From Agaribacillus aureus (lineage in GTDB: Bacteria; Bacteroidota; Bacteroidia; Cytophagales; Cyclobacteriaceae): a DNA stretch of 64,000 nt. Position numbers and translations under genes: made by a program. Each line of letters starts with the position of its first letter. Position 1 is the stretch's first letter. A model generated the notes under the pieces. That model searched no databases. It saw only the letters and a program-made list of their open reading frames with translations, and was not told the origin of the DNA. The stretch spans positions 372,001 through 436,000 of the forward strand of contig JAUJEB010000007.1 in assembly GCA_030442055.1 (NCBI GenBank). The letters are read 5' to 3'. Positions 26,227 to 35,035 of this stretch are shown in pieces.

Positions 26227-26979
26227 ATGGATGTAATCATAATAGAAGATGAGGCAACGGCCATTGAAAAACTAACCATGATGCTGGCCAATATTGATCC
26301 AACAATACAAGTAATATGCTCCCTGGAGAGCGTAAAAGAAAGCGTCGAATGGCTCGGCAAAAACCCGGCACCCGAGCTGGCCTTTGTGGATGTACAATTG
26401 GCGGATGACACGTCTTTTGAAATCTTCAAACAGGTAAACATTCAATTTCCGGTGATCTTTACCACCGCATACGATCAATATATAATGGAGTCATTCGAAT
26501 ACAACTCCATTGATTATTTGTTAAAGCCTATCCAGGAGGATCGCCTCAAAAAAGCTTTGACCAAAGTCAAAAAACTGGAAACACATTTTTTGCAACATAA
26601 ATTCAATCAAATTTTTGAAAAAGAAATCAATAAAAAAGATGCCTACAAAAAACGGTTTCTGGTTAAAAAAGGTATTGATTATGTCTCTGTAAACATTTCT
26701 GAAATTGCGTACTTTCTGACGGTACATAAGATCGTTTTTTTAATCGATAAGGAGGGAAAAAAGTATATCATTGATAAAACCCTGACGGATTTGGAAAAGG
26801 AGTTAAATCCTGCCAATTTTTTCCGGGCCAACAGAAAGTATCTGGTCAATATTGAGGCGATTGACAAATTCAAGTCCGATAACGGGAAGATTGCGTTGTC
26901 TCTAAACCCTGACCCAAAAGACGAGGTTACCGTCAGCAAAGAGAATGCCCCCAATTTTAAAAGCTGGATAGAGGGTTAA
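26227..26979 (+). CDS. LytTR-family response regulator
   Basis: 250 residues. Receiver domain (1-120) with acidic IIEDEA, phospho-acceptor Asp55 in AFVDVQLADD, TTAYDQY and the Lys of LLKPIQEDR. LytTR DNA-binding domain (about 145-245) with KRFLVKKGIDYVSV, FFRANRKYLVNI and the closing basic strand. It binds promoter DNA when phosphorylated by the upstream LytS-type kinase. Complete; probably a two-gene operon. Confidence 0.95.
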   Translation: MDVIIIEDEATAIEKLTMMLANIDPTIQVICSLESVKESVEWLGKNPAPELAFVDVQLADDTSFEIFKQVNIQFPVIFTTAYDQYIMESFEYNSIDYLLKPIQEDRLKKALTKVKKLETHFLQHKFNQIFEKEINKKDAYKKRFLVKKGIDYVSVNISEIAYFLTVHKIVFLIDKEGKKYIIDKTLTDLEKELNPANFFRANRKYLVNIEAIDKFKSDNGKIALSLNPDPKDEVTVSKENAPNFKSWIEG

Positions 26980-27043
26980 AAGCGTGTAACAGTATGTTTT
27001 TCCACACCAGGATCCAATGTTTGAAAAGCATAGGTTAGCCAGG

Positions 27044-27811
27044 CTACTTTTCACAGAAATAAATAATCTCATCTTTGGGTAAGGCATATTTGCGGACCTT
27101 TTCAGCACCTATCCTTTTAACATAATCATCCTCTCGTACCTTGAAACCCGCCTTTGCCAGCCTCATAGCATAATCTTTGCCATAAAGCCTGACGTGATCG
27201 TCCTGCCCAAATACCTTTTCCCGCTCGGTGGGATCGGTGATAGAAAAATCTTCATATGTGGTGTTTGCCAGGGGAGGGAAAAACGGGACCTGAATAATAG
27301 CCCAGCCACCGGGCTTTAAGACCCTTTGTATTTCACTCATGGCTTTGATGTCATCGTTCACATGTTCCATCACATGATTGCACATCGCCACGTCAAAAGT
27401 ATTTTCCTCAAAGGGAATTTCGTGGATATCCATTTTCACCTTTGCCAGGGGAGATTCGATGTCCCCAGTAATATAATTTTCGCCGTGTAGATCTTCAAAC
27501 TTTTCCATGAAACATTGTTCGGGGGCGATGTGAAGAACTTTCAGCTTTTCTGAAAAAAAATTGGTTTGTTCTTTTAAAAAAAGCCAGATTAACCGGTGCC
27601 TTTCCAGCGATAATGAATCCGGACAAAGAGCATTAGGCCTGGGATTTACCCGCCCATAGGGCAGGAATTTACGATAGCTTCGGTTAATGATGGGGCAAGT
27701 AACATTATTACCCCTGTAAAAAAGGCCGATCAACTTCAGTAAAAGGGGGCTTATCACCTGCAGATACTTTCTGGGAACCTTTCTGATGATTAAGCTAATA
27801 ATCTTTTTCAT
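27044..27811 (-). CDS. SAM-dependent class I methyltransferase
   Basis: 255 residues. A basic N-terminal part (1-80) resembles membrane-associated methyltransferases of cell-surface loci; the Methyltransf_11 fold follows: KVLHIAPEQCF (in place of the GxGxG motif I), GDIESPLAKVKMDIHEIPF, FDVAMCNHVMEHV and VLKPGGWAIIQVP. The acceptor is unknown. A promoter-like box and a palindrome lie just upstream in the divergent gap with the sigma factor gene. Confidence 0.88.
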   Translation of the reverse strand: MKKIISLIIRKVPRKYLQVISPLLLKLIGLFYRGNNVTCPIINRSYRKFLPYGRVNPRPNALCPDSLSLERHRLIWLFLKEQTNFFSEKLKVLHIAPEQCFMEKFEDLHGENYITGDIESPLAKVKMDIHEIPFEENTFDVAMCNHVMEHVNDDIKAMSEIQRVLKPGGWAIIQVPFFPPLANTTYEDFSITDPTEREKVFGQDDHVRLYGKDYAMRLAKAGFKVREDDYVKRIGAEKVRKYALPKDEIIYFCEK

Positions 27812-27846
27812 GATAATCGGTTTGCGATCTTATTTTCAAAGAAGGG

Positions 27847-27865
27847 CAAATATACAAATTGTATA
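27847..27865 (-). promoter_or_regulatory. Candidate -7 box overlapped by a palindrome
   Basis: Minus-strand TATATTTG (27854-27847) matches the Bacteroidota -7 consensus, 36 bases before the methyltransferase start. It is overlapped by a perfect 7-bp palindrome TATACAA-A-TTGTATA at 27851-27865, placed where a repressor could block the promoter. Confidence 0.4.
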
Positions 27866-27999
27866 CTATTGCTTAATCTTAGGTATAAGTGCTTTAGCGG
27901 GGAATTAGGTAAATTTATGTAACGGGTAAAACTTTTTTTGCAGTGGATTCATCTTACTGACAAATGGTAATGAACCACTGCGCTGCAAATCATAAATAA

Positions 28000-28614
28000 A
28001 TGCTCGATAGAAGCAATACATCAGTACTGGTTGATAAGGCTGCAAACGGAGACGACGGGGCTTTTACTAAATTGGTACAGGCATGGTATAAAAGAATATA
28101 TAATTTTAACTACAAATATTTTTTCGACCACGACCTGGCCATGGAAATGACCCAAAAGACCTTTATTTCGGCCCATCGGAATATTAGAAAATTAAAAAAT
28201 AGAGAGCGCTTTTCCGGTTGGCTGTATACCATCGCTGTAAATTATTGCAGAGAGGAAGACAGGAGGCACGGCAAAAAACGGATAATTCCCATTTTGTCGA
28301 GGTCCGGCGGGGAGATATGTCATGAATCGATTGACCTGCAAAGCCATCATAATAATGCCTACGATCCGGAAAAATCTTTTCAAAAAGATGAGCTTTCAGG
28401 GATATTAATGAAGGCTTTGGCTAAAATACCAGCGGAACAAAAGGTGGTTTTAATTATGAAAGAATACGAGGGGCTGAAGTTCAAAGAGATCGCCGAATCC
28501 CTGGAGATTTCGGAAAATACGGCCAAGTCCAGGCTTTATTATGGGCTGAAAGCCCTGAAAAAAATTTTAGATGAATGGAAAATAAATAAGGAGGAAATAA
28601 ACTATGGATCCTAA
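28000..28614 (+). CDS. ECF RNA polymerase sigma factor
   Basis: 204 residues. Region 2 (about 25-95): FNYKYFFDHDLAMEMTQKTF and the promoter-melting stretch RFSGWLYTIAVNYCREEDRR. Region 4 (about 140-195): KIPAEQKVVLIMKEYEGLKF followed by the helix-turn-helix IAESLEISENTAKSRLYYGL. Group 4 sigma factor without extra domains. It overlaps the downstream anti-sigma-like gene by 11 bases, the usual arrangement for a sigma factor held by its own anti-sigma factor. TGTAACGG at 27918-27925 may be an ECF -35 element, unproven. Confidence 0.94.
   Translation: MLDRSNTSVLVDKAANGDDGAFTKLVQAWYKRIYNFNYKYFFDHDLAMEMTQKTFISAHRNIRKLKNRERFSGWLYTIAVNYCREEDRRHGKKRIIPILSRSGGEICHESIDLQSHHNNAYDPEKSFQKDELSGILMKALAKIPAEQKVVLIMKEYEGLKFKEIAESLEISENTAKSRLYYGLKALKKILDEWKINKEEINYGS
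28588..28594 (+). promoter_or_regulatory. Strong Shine-Dalgarno before the anti-sigma gene
   Basis: AAGGAGG, nine bases before the ATG at 28604 and inside the sigma gene. Such a full site is rare in this window and argues for high or coupled translation of the anti-sigma gene. Confidence 0.65.
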
Positions 28615-29467
28615 GGTAAATAAAGAACAGATCATTGCCTACTTATATGGTGAATCATCAGAGGAAGAAGCACAACGGGTGGAGGCATATTTGCAAAAAC
28701 ACCCGGATGCGGCGGCTGAGTTTGAAGCCTTCACCGGTTTAAGAAAGTCCTTAAACAAAATTCCGGATGTTGAAGTTACCCAACCGGTGATCATGCTGGA
28801 CCATGGCCGTCGTGCCAATGGACCTGAGGCAATATTTCGAAGCAGGTTTTTACAGAAGGCGGCGGCAATAGCGGCAGTAATAATCCTGGGATTGCTGACG
28901 GCCAGGTTAGTTGGACTTAATGTTCGCTACGGGGATCAGTCTTTGACTGTTGCATTCAACGAGGGTGAAGCAATTCCAACTGAAACAGTAAAGGCCTCCG
29001 GCCCTAAAACCAATAAATTATCTCTTAACGAGGATTCTATGCAACAACTTCAAGCGAGTATCAATAAATTTTTTGCACCGGAAAATCAGATGGCGATCCA
29101 AAGGCTGGACTCCCTGGAATCCACTGTTAAGATCCTTAATAAAAAAATGCAACATCCTGTGGCCAAGGTATCAAATAAAGCTACCGAAACCTTGCCACGT
29201 GATATGGAAGCGCTTGCCCGGCAGATTTCCCAGCAAAATTTGCAATTATTTTCAGAGCTTTTGAAAGCCTCACAACAACAGCAGGAAGCATACATCAAAT
29301 CCTTGTTTTCAGAATTTTCACATTACATACAAACCCAGCGGCTGGAAGACCTTATTGAGATAGAAACCACGCTTAAAGTGCTGAAACAGGAATCCGAATT
29401 GGATAAGCTGGAGACTGACGAGGTAATTGCTCGTCTAATACAAACGGTAAATGATAGGGATTATTAA
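28604..29467 (+). CDS. Probable single-pass membrane anti-sigma factor
   Basis: 287 residues. The N-terminal domain (1-60) with ITAYLYGESSEEEAQ-like spacing (seen as AYLYGESSEEEAQRVEAYL) resembles anti-sigma N-termini but lacks the zinc-binding His/Cys set. One membrane helix spans about 86-108 (KAAAIAAVIILGLLTARLVG). The C-terminal 180 residues are periplasmic and rich in Gln-containing coiled coil (MQQLQASINKFF, QISQQNLQLFSELLKASQQQQ). Function is inferred from position: it overlaps the sigma gene and has its own strong ribosome site. Release by proteolysis would be expected but is not shown. Confidence 0.7.
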   Translation: MDPKVNKEQIIAYLYGESSEEEAQRVEAYLQKHPDAAAEFEAFTGLRKSLNKIPDVEVTQPVIMLDHGRRANGPEAIFRSRFLQKAAAIAAVIILGLLTARLVGLNVRYGDQSLTVAFNEGEAIPTETVKASGPKTNKLSLNEDSMQQLQASINKFFAPENQMAIQRLDSLESTVKILNKKMQHPVAKVSNKATETLPRDMEALARQISQQNLQLFSELLKASQQQQEAYIKSLFSEFSHYIQTQRLEDLIEIETTLKVLKQESELDKLETDEVIARLIQTVNDRDY

Positions 29468-29478
29468 ATATAGCAATC

Positions 29479-30675
29479 ATGAATAAGATTACGGTTATTA
29501 CAATTCGTTTATGGGCTGTGCTTTTTGTTATAGGAGTGAAGGCTCAAGGCGCTTATGAAAAGCAAATGGACCAGGATATTGAGGTAATGGAAGGCATTTT
29601 AAGCCAGATGTTTTCTCAAAATCACGAAATGGGCCTCCAGCAAAAACAAGTAAATGGTAATTACTTTCGGGGATTTGGACTGGTTTTTAAAGTTCCTAGA
29701 CATGCAAATTATTATCGCGGTAAGAATAACTTTAATATATTGTATAGTGGGGTAGGCCATAATAATCCTCGAATAAAAATAGGCCACCATATATCCCCAG
29801 AGAATGAAAAAGACAGCATCTATAAGGCCGGTAATATTCATTTTAAAGAAACTGTTAAATCATTTTTCCAAAATTATGGCGATTTAATTGATCAACTGGA
29901 TCCTAATGATAACATTATGGTGATTTTTGGATCTGATACCTATCGGCAATCAGATTACTGGACTAAAGATCTTGCGGTTTCTGGAAAATTGAAAGCCGCG
30001 GATACGGAAAAGGTAAAGCCTGCCTCAAAAATAACCGCAGAGATCAGCTATAAGGCTATCCTTGATTATAAACAGGGAAAAATCAATGGAGACCAATTTA
30101 TCCAAAACATCAAGTTTTCTGAAAGGCTATTAGGTGAGACTTCTAAACAGGAGTTTGTCATACTAACAAGCATATTTGAAAAGCTTTATCAGCGCTCTTC
30201 AGGTGGTTTCAACTATTTACAGCAAATCAATTTTGAAAGGATTGATGGGTTAGGCGTCATTTATGAGGTGTTTTTCGGACAAAATTTCCCAGTGGCTTAT
30301 GAGCAGAAGATATTGACGTTGAGTCTTGGATCTGATTCCGTTAGGATAAATGGGAAGGAGTGGAATGTTAAGGAGCTTGCGGATAATAATCAGCAAAAAC
30401 TAAATGAGTATAAAAAGCAACGGCAAGAAGCTTACCAAGAATTTAAACTAAACCTTAAGCAAAACCTGATTAAGTACGGTAAAACCCTAAAAAGTTTGAA
30501 AGATGACGAGATTTTACTGTTGGCCGCCAAACTACAAAGTTGTTTGGGCTGTGATAGACCGGAAAAACTTAATTTAAGTATTAAGGCATCATTTTTGAAG
30601 GATTATGATCAACAAAAAATTACCTTGTATCGGGCGGCAGGAAAAATCATTGAAAAAGAAATTAAAATGCCATAA
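29479..30675 (+). CDS. Exported protein of unknown function in the sigma operon
   Basis: 398 residues. A signal peptide (ITVITIRLWAVLFVIGVKAQG) predicts export; it starts 11 bases after the anti-sigma-like gene, so it is the third gene of the same operon. Visible traits: an N-terminal part with GLVFKVPRHANYYRG, charged helical stretches (LNEYKKQRQEAYQEF), and a C-terminal CLGC pair (LQSCLGCDRPEKL). I recognise no family. It may feed a periplasmic signal to the anti-sigma factor or be an effector; both are guesses. Confidence 0.75.
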   Translation: MNKITVITIRLWAVLFVIGVKAQGAYEKQMDQDIEVMEGILSQMFSQNHEMGLQQKQVNGNYFRGFGLVFKVPRHANYYRGKNNFNILYSGVGHNNPRIKIGHHISPENEKDSIYKAGNIHFKETVKSFFQNYGDLIDQLDPNDNIMVIFGSDTYRQSDYWTKDLAVSGKLKAADTEKVKPASKITAEISYKAILDYKQGKINGDQFIQNIKFSERLLGETSKQEFVILTSIFEKLYQRSSGGFNYLQQINFERIDGLGVIYEVFFGQNFPVAYEQKILTLSLGSDSVRINGKEWNVKELADNNQQKLNEYKKQRQEAYQEFKLNLKQNLIKYGKTLKSLKDDEILLLAAKLQSCLGCDRPEKLNLSIKASFLKDYDQQKITLYRAAGKIIEKEIKMP

Positions 30676-30940
30676 CAAACTAATATTTTAGTTAAAATGT
30701 TGGGGATTTATCCTCAGCAATCGGTTTTAATTGTAAAAAGCCGTAACAATTGTGTTTTTTTTGAGTATATAAAGTAATAATTAAGCTAAATAAGCATTAA
30801 TTTATTAAGGGTGACGCAACTATTGAATTCAAAGGGGAAACGACCAGTAATAGGAGCAAGTGAGGAATTCCAAGATTTTTCGTAGCTGCTTTTTGCCATT
30901 ATTTAAATTCTGAATTTTACTTAACCCATAGTCTACTGAA

Positions 30941-32206
30941 ATGCAGAAAAAAATTTTTATTGCCGCAGGCTTAGCGATGGTATTGCTATTATTATATTTT
31001 TTTGTGTGGGGAAGAAGTACGGAAGGGGATGAAAACATTATAATAACAGCGAAACGTGGCGATTTTCAAATCGACATCACCACCACAGGAGAGCTGGAAG
31101 CCAAAAATGCCACCCGCGTCCAGGGCCCCGCAGGTTTGCGCGTTGCTCACATGTACAGTGTCAAGATTGAAGATATGGTCGATGAAGGCACCAAAGTCAA
31201 AAAGGGCGATTACATAGCTCGCCTGGACCGGTCGGAGTTGCTGGATAAAATTCAAAATGAAAATAACGATCTGCAACAGAGCCTTTCTAAATACACACAG
31301 ACAAAGTTGGATACCGCCTTGGATTTGAGGGCGGCACGCGATGAATTAATTAATCTTAAATTTGATGTGGAAGAAAAGGAAATTGTACTTTCCCAGTCCC
31401 AATTCGAGCCTCCTGCTACCATAAAACAGGCTGAAATCAATCTGGAAAAAGCCAAAAGGACCCATAAGCAGGCGATCGAAAACTACCAATTGAAATCAAA
31501 CAAGGCGGTGGCTCAAATGCAGGAGGCTGCGGCAAGATTGGCTGATGACCAGTCCAGATTCGACTTTTTAAATAAATTGCTCAGTGGCTTTAAAATTTTG
31601 GCGCCGGAAGATGGTATGGTTATATATAAACGGTCTCGCGGATCAAAAGTCAGCGTGGGCTCTACGATCAGTCCCTGGGATCCCACCGTGGCCACGTTGC
31701 CTGATCTGAGTACTATGATATCTACGACCTATATTAATGAAGTAGATATCAGGGTAGTGAAAAAAGGCCAAAAGGTTAATATTGGTTTGGATGCCTATCC
31801 TGATAAAAAACTGACGGGCAGTGTTATAAGTGTTGCTAATATTGGGGAACAAAAACCCAATTCGGATGCCAAGGTATTCCAGGTAAAAGTAGAAATTAAT
31901 CAAGCAGACACCACCCTTCTACCAGCGATGACCACCAGTAATACCATCATTGCAGAGGTAATTCCCGACAAAATTTATATCCCTTTGGAATGCCTCCATA
32001 GTCAGGGAGACTCAGTAAGTTATGTAATTAGGAAAACCGGCATAGATTTTATAAAACAGCAAGTTGAGTTTGGCAAATCAAATGCCAACGATATTGTCAT
32101 AGAAAGAGGCGTGAAAGAGGGAGACAAGCTTTACCTGTCAATTCCCGAGGGTATCGCGGATGCTGAAGTGCGCTATTTGACTGACGAATTAGTAGCCGAC
32201 AACTAG
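30941..32206 (+). CDS. Efflux periplasmic adaptor (HlyD/MacA-like)
   Basis: 421 residues. One N-terminal membrane anchor (FIAAGLAMVLLLLYFFVWG), then the adaptor layout: first lipoyl half (GELEAKNATRVQGPAG), GTKVKKGDYIARLD, a long hairpin coiled coil (about 105-205) and the second half with ILAPEDGMVIYKR, followed by beta-barrel parts (NIGLDAYPDKKLTGSV). It bridges an inner-membrane pump to TolC. The permease starts 17 bases downstream and TolC follows, forming a tripartite exporter operon. Confidence 0.93.
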   Translation: MQKKIFIAAGLAMVLLLLYFFVWGRSTEGDENIIITAKRGDFQIDITTTGELEAKNATRVQGPAGLRVAHMYSVKIEDMVDEGTKVKKGDYIARLDRSELLDKIQNENNDLQQSLSKYTQTKLDTALDLRAARDELINLKFDVEEKEIVLSQSQFEPPATIKQAEINLEKAKRTHKQAIENYQLKSNKAVAQMQEAAARLADDQSRFDFLNKLLSGFKILAPEDGMVIYKRSRGSKVSVGSTISPWDPTVATLPDLSTMISTTYINEVDIRVVKKGQKVNIGLDAYPDKKLTGSVISVANIGEQKPNSDAKVFQVKVEINQADTTLLPAMTTSNTIIAEVIPDKIYIPLECLHSQGDSVSYVIRKTGIDFIKQQVEFGKSNANDIVIERGVKEGDKLYLSIPEGIADAEVRYLTDELVADN

Positions 32207-32222
32207 CTGAAATTTCGAAATA

Positions 32223-33554
32223 ATGATACAAAAATTATTACTGAATTTCTATATTGCCCAGGAAGCAGTAATAGCCAATAAAATACGCTCTTTGCTCACG
32301 GCACTGGGTATTATATTTGGCGTGGCTGCGGTGATTGCCATGCTGGCAATTGGCGCCGGCGCTCAGCAGGAAATTCTGGAGCAAATAAAACTGGTAGGCG
32401 TAAACAACATTGTGATAACACCTGTTGTAGAGCAGTCAGAGCAAGAGGTAGAGGAGGAAGAGCAATCAGGTGCCAAACAACAAAATAAATTTTCCGCAGG
32501 GTTGACTTTGCTGGACATGCGAAGTATACAGAAAACACTACCTGGGATCCAGGCGGTAAGCCCGGAGATCCTGATCGAGACTTTTATCGTCAAAAACGGG
32601 ATCCGCCGTACGGCGAAATTGGTAGGTGTGGAAAACGATTATTTTGGTATTTCAGCATTTGAAATGGCCAAAGGACGATATTTTAACAAGACCCAACTGA
32701 TCAAAGGAGAGCCAGTTTGTATCATCGGACAGGGACTTGCTGCTAAATTTTTTAGTCAGGAGGAGCCGCTGGGTAAAAAAATCAAAGTTGGGAACCATTG
32801 GCTAATGGTTGTGGGTGTTTTGAAAGAAAGAATTATATCTACCAAAAGTATTGATAACCTGGGTATTCGTGATTACAATATGGATGTTTACGCTCCTTTG
32901 CAAACAGTATTGATCCGCTATAAGAACAGGGCGTTGGTAACCGAAGCCATGATCAAGAGAGCAGACCCAAGAAATAATGGAGAAAATACCGCTCCTACGA
33001 ATTATCATCAATTGGATCGTTTGGTGGTGCAAGTGGAGGAGACCAATATTATTAACGCTGCCGCTGAAGTGGTTTCAAGATTGCTTAAGAGGCGTCACTA
33101 CGACATGGTGGATTATGAGATACAAATCCCCGAACTGCTTTTGAAACAGCAGCAACGTACCAAAAGCATATTTAACTTTGTTTTGGGGGCCATTGCCGGT
33201 ATTTCGTTGCTGGTTGGCGGGATCGGGATTATGAACATTATGCTGGCTTCCGTAATGGAAAGGATCAAGGAGATAGGTTTAAGACTGTCTCTGGGTGCAA
33301 AAAAATTAGATATCGTGTTGCAATTTTTATGTGAAGCGGTGATGATCAGTGTTTCCGGGGGATTGATCGGTATTTTTTTAGGGATTGCTTTGGCGGCAGT
33401 CGTATCAGAAGTGGCCGAAATTCCCACCATCATAACTTTTTCATCCATCGTTTTATCATTTGGTGTGGCGGCCACGGTAGGTTTGATATTTGGTATCACA
33501 CCGGCCAGAAGAGCAGCCAGCCAGGACCCAATTACATCATTGCGACATGAATAA
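32223..33554 (+). CDS. MacB-type ABC transporter permease (no ATPase domain)
   Basis: 443 residues. N-terminal helix with EAVIANKIRSLLTALGIIFGVAAVIAM-type entry, seen as SLLTALGIIFGV; MacB periplasmic core (about 60-300); three C-terminal helices with VGGIGIMNIMLASVMER, EIGLRLSLGAKKLDIVLQFL and GITPARRAASQDPI. This is only the permease half of MacB; the ATPase that would drive it is absent from the operon. Its stop overlaps the tolC-like start by eight bases. Substrates of the family include macrolides, peptides and lipoproteins; none can be assigned. Confidence 0.94.
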   Translation: MIQKLLLNFYIAQEAVIANKIRSLLTALGIIFGVAAVIAMLAIGAGAQQEILEQIKLVGVNNIVITPVVEQSEQEVEEEEQSGAKQQNKFSAGLTLLDMRSIQKTLPGIQAVSPEILIETFIVKNGIRRTAKLVGVENDYFGISAFEMAKGRYFNKTQLIKGEPVCIIGQGLAAKFFSQEEPLGKKIKVGNHWLMVVGVLKERIISTKSIDNLGIRDYNMDVYAPLQTVLIRYKNRALVTEAMIKRADPRNNGENTAPTNYHQLDRLVVQVEETNIINAAAEVVSRLLKRRHYDMVDYEIQIPELLLKQQQRTKSIFNFVLGAIAGISLLVGGIGIMNIMLASVMERIKEIGLRLSLGAKKLDIVLQFLCEAVMISVSGGLIGIFLGIALAAVVSEVAEIPTIITFSSIVLSFGVAATVGLIFGITPARRAASQDPITSLRHE

Positions 33555-35031
33555 ATTCAAAATTACGCTTGTTCTTTTTACAATTACACTTTCCACCAGT
33601 TTATGTTTTTCCCAGGGGATTCAAAAAAATGTTGAATTTGATTACAACCTGGTGGATATTATTCAACTGGCAAAATCGCAATCTCCGGCCTGGTTGCAGG
33701 CGGAAACCAGGAAGGAAAATAGATATTGGCAATTCCGCACCTTTAAGTCTAATTACAATCCGCAGTTGCAGTTACAGGGAAGACTACCTGACTTTCAACG
33801 GCGGTTTACACCGGTAACCCAGCCCGACGGGAGTATTGAATTCAGGTCGGTATCCAATAACAATTCCAATCTGAGTATGCGCCTGATCCAGAATATCAGC
33901 ACCACTGGAGCCAGGGTCTTCATTAACTCAAACGTCGCCAGGTTTGATGATTTTGACCAGGATCTGAGCCGCTACAACGGATCGCCGATTTCTATAGGCC
34001 TGGAACAACCGATTTTTCAATTCAATAACCTTGCCTGGGATAAAAAAATTGAGCCGCTTAGATATGAAGAATCTCAAAAGGGATATTTTGAAGAGTTGGA
34101 ACAAATAGCTATCGATGCAACGCAGCAATATTTTGCTTTATTGCTGGCCCAGATAAATGTGGAGATGGCCAAAAAGAATCAGGCTAATAATGATACCATT
34201 TACAAAATAGCCCAGGGCCGCTATCAACTGGGAAAAATCGGGGAAAATGATCTGTTGCAACTGGAAGCAAATTTAATCAATTCAACATTGGATGTAGCCC
34301 AGGCACAATTGGATTTGGAAACATCTTCCTTAAACCTGAAATCATATGTAGGACTGTCTGATACCGGCAACATCTCCTTGTCGCTGCCTGCCGAGATCCC
34401 TCAGTTCCCTGTGGACACTGAAAAAGCCCTTTTTGAGGCCAATAAAAACAGAGTAGACCCGGTTTCCTTTTCAAGGAGATTGCTGCAAGGCGACCGGGAA
34501 ATTGCGCAGGCCAGGGGTGACAACGGTGTTAACCTGGATTTACTCGCCACATTTGGATTAAACAACAGTGGTGGGGAATTTGGCGATATATACAGGGACC
34601 CTAATAATCAACAAACCGTTTCTTTGAATTTGACTGTACCGATATTGGATTGGGGAAGACAGAAGTCCAGAATTAAAACAGCGGAAGCTAATCAACAGCT
34701 TATTCAATATCAGATCAATCAGGAAAAGGTAAATTTCGAGCAGGAGGTTATGACACATGTCAAAAGGTTTGATATGCTCAGAGAACAGGTCAAAGTACGA
34801 AGGAAATCAGACGACATTGAATCGAGAAAATATGAAATCAGTAAGCAACTCTTTTTAATAGGCAAGATCGATATTACCACGTTGAACATCGCACTTAGAG
34901 ATAAGGATTCAGCGAAAAGAAATTATATCACCTCGCTAAAAGACTTTTGGGAGGCTTACTTCACGTTAAGAAAATTGACTTTGTATGATTTTGAACGAGG
35001 AGATTTGTTATTAAAGGAGCTTAATAAATAG
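33547..35031 (+). CDS. TolC-family outer-membrane efflux protein
   Basis: 494 residues from the ATG at 33547, where a signal peptide begins (FKITLVLFTITLSTSLCFSQ); an upstream in-frame extension lies inside the permease gene and is rejected. Two outer-membrane-efflux repeats are visible, with long helices: AIDATQQYFALLLAQINVEM, GRYQLGKIGENDLLQLEANL and the second set VNFEQEVMTHVKRFDML, LFLIGKIDITTLNIAL. It forms the exit channel for the adaptor and permease upstream. Overlap of eight bases indicates coupled translation. Confidence 0.93.
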   Translation: MNKFKITLVLFTITLSTSLCFSQGIQKNVEFDYNLVDIIQLAKSQSPAWLQAETRKENRYWQFRTFKSNYNPQLQLQGRLPDFQRRFTPVTQPDGSIEFRSVSNNNSNLSMRLIQNISTTGARVFINSNVARFDDFDQDLSRYNGSPISIGLEQPIFQFNNLAWDKKIEPLRYEESQKGYFEELEQIAIDATQQYFALLLAQINVEMAKKNQANNDTIYKIAQGRYQLGKIGENDLLQLEANLINSTLDVAQAQLDLETSSLNLKSYVGLSDTGNISLSLPAEIPQFPVDTEKALFEANKNRVDPVSFSRRLLQGDREIAQARGDNGVNLDLLATFGLNNSGGEFGDIYRDPNNQQTVSLNLTVPILDWGRQKSRIKTAEANQQLIQYQINQEKVNFEQEVMTHVKRFDMLREQVKVRRKSDDIESRKYEISKQLFLIGKIDITTLNIALRDKDSAKRNYITSLKDFWEAYFTLRKLTLYDFERGDLLLKELNK

Positions 35032-35035
35032 CATC

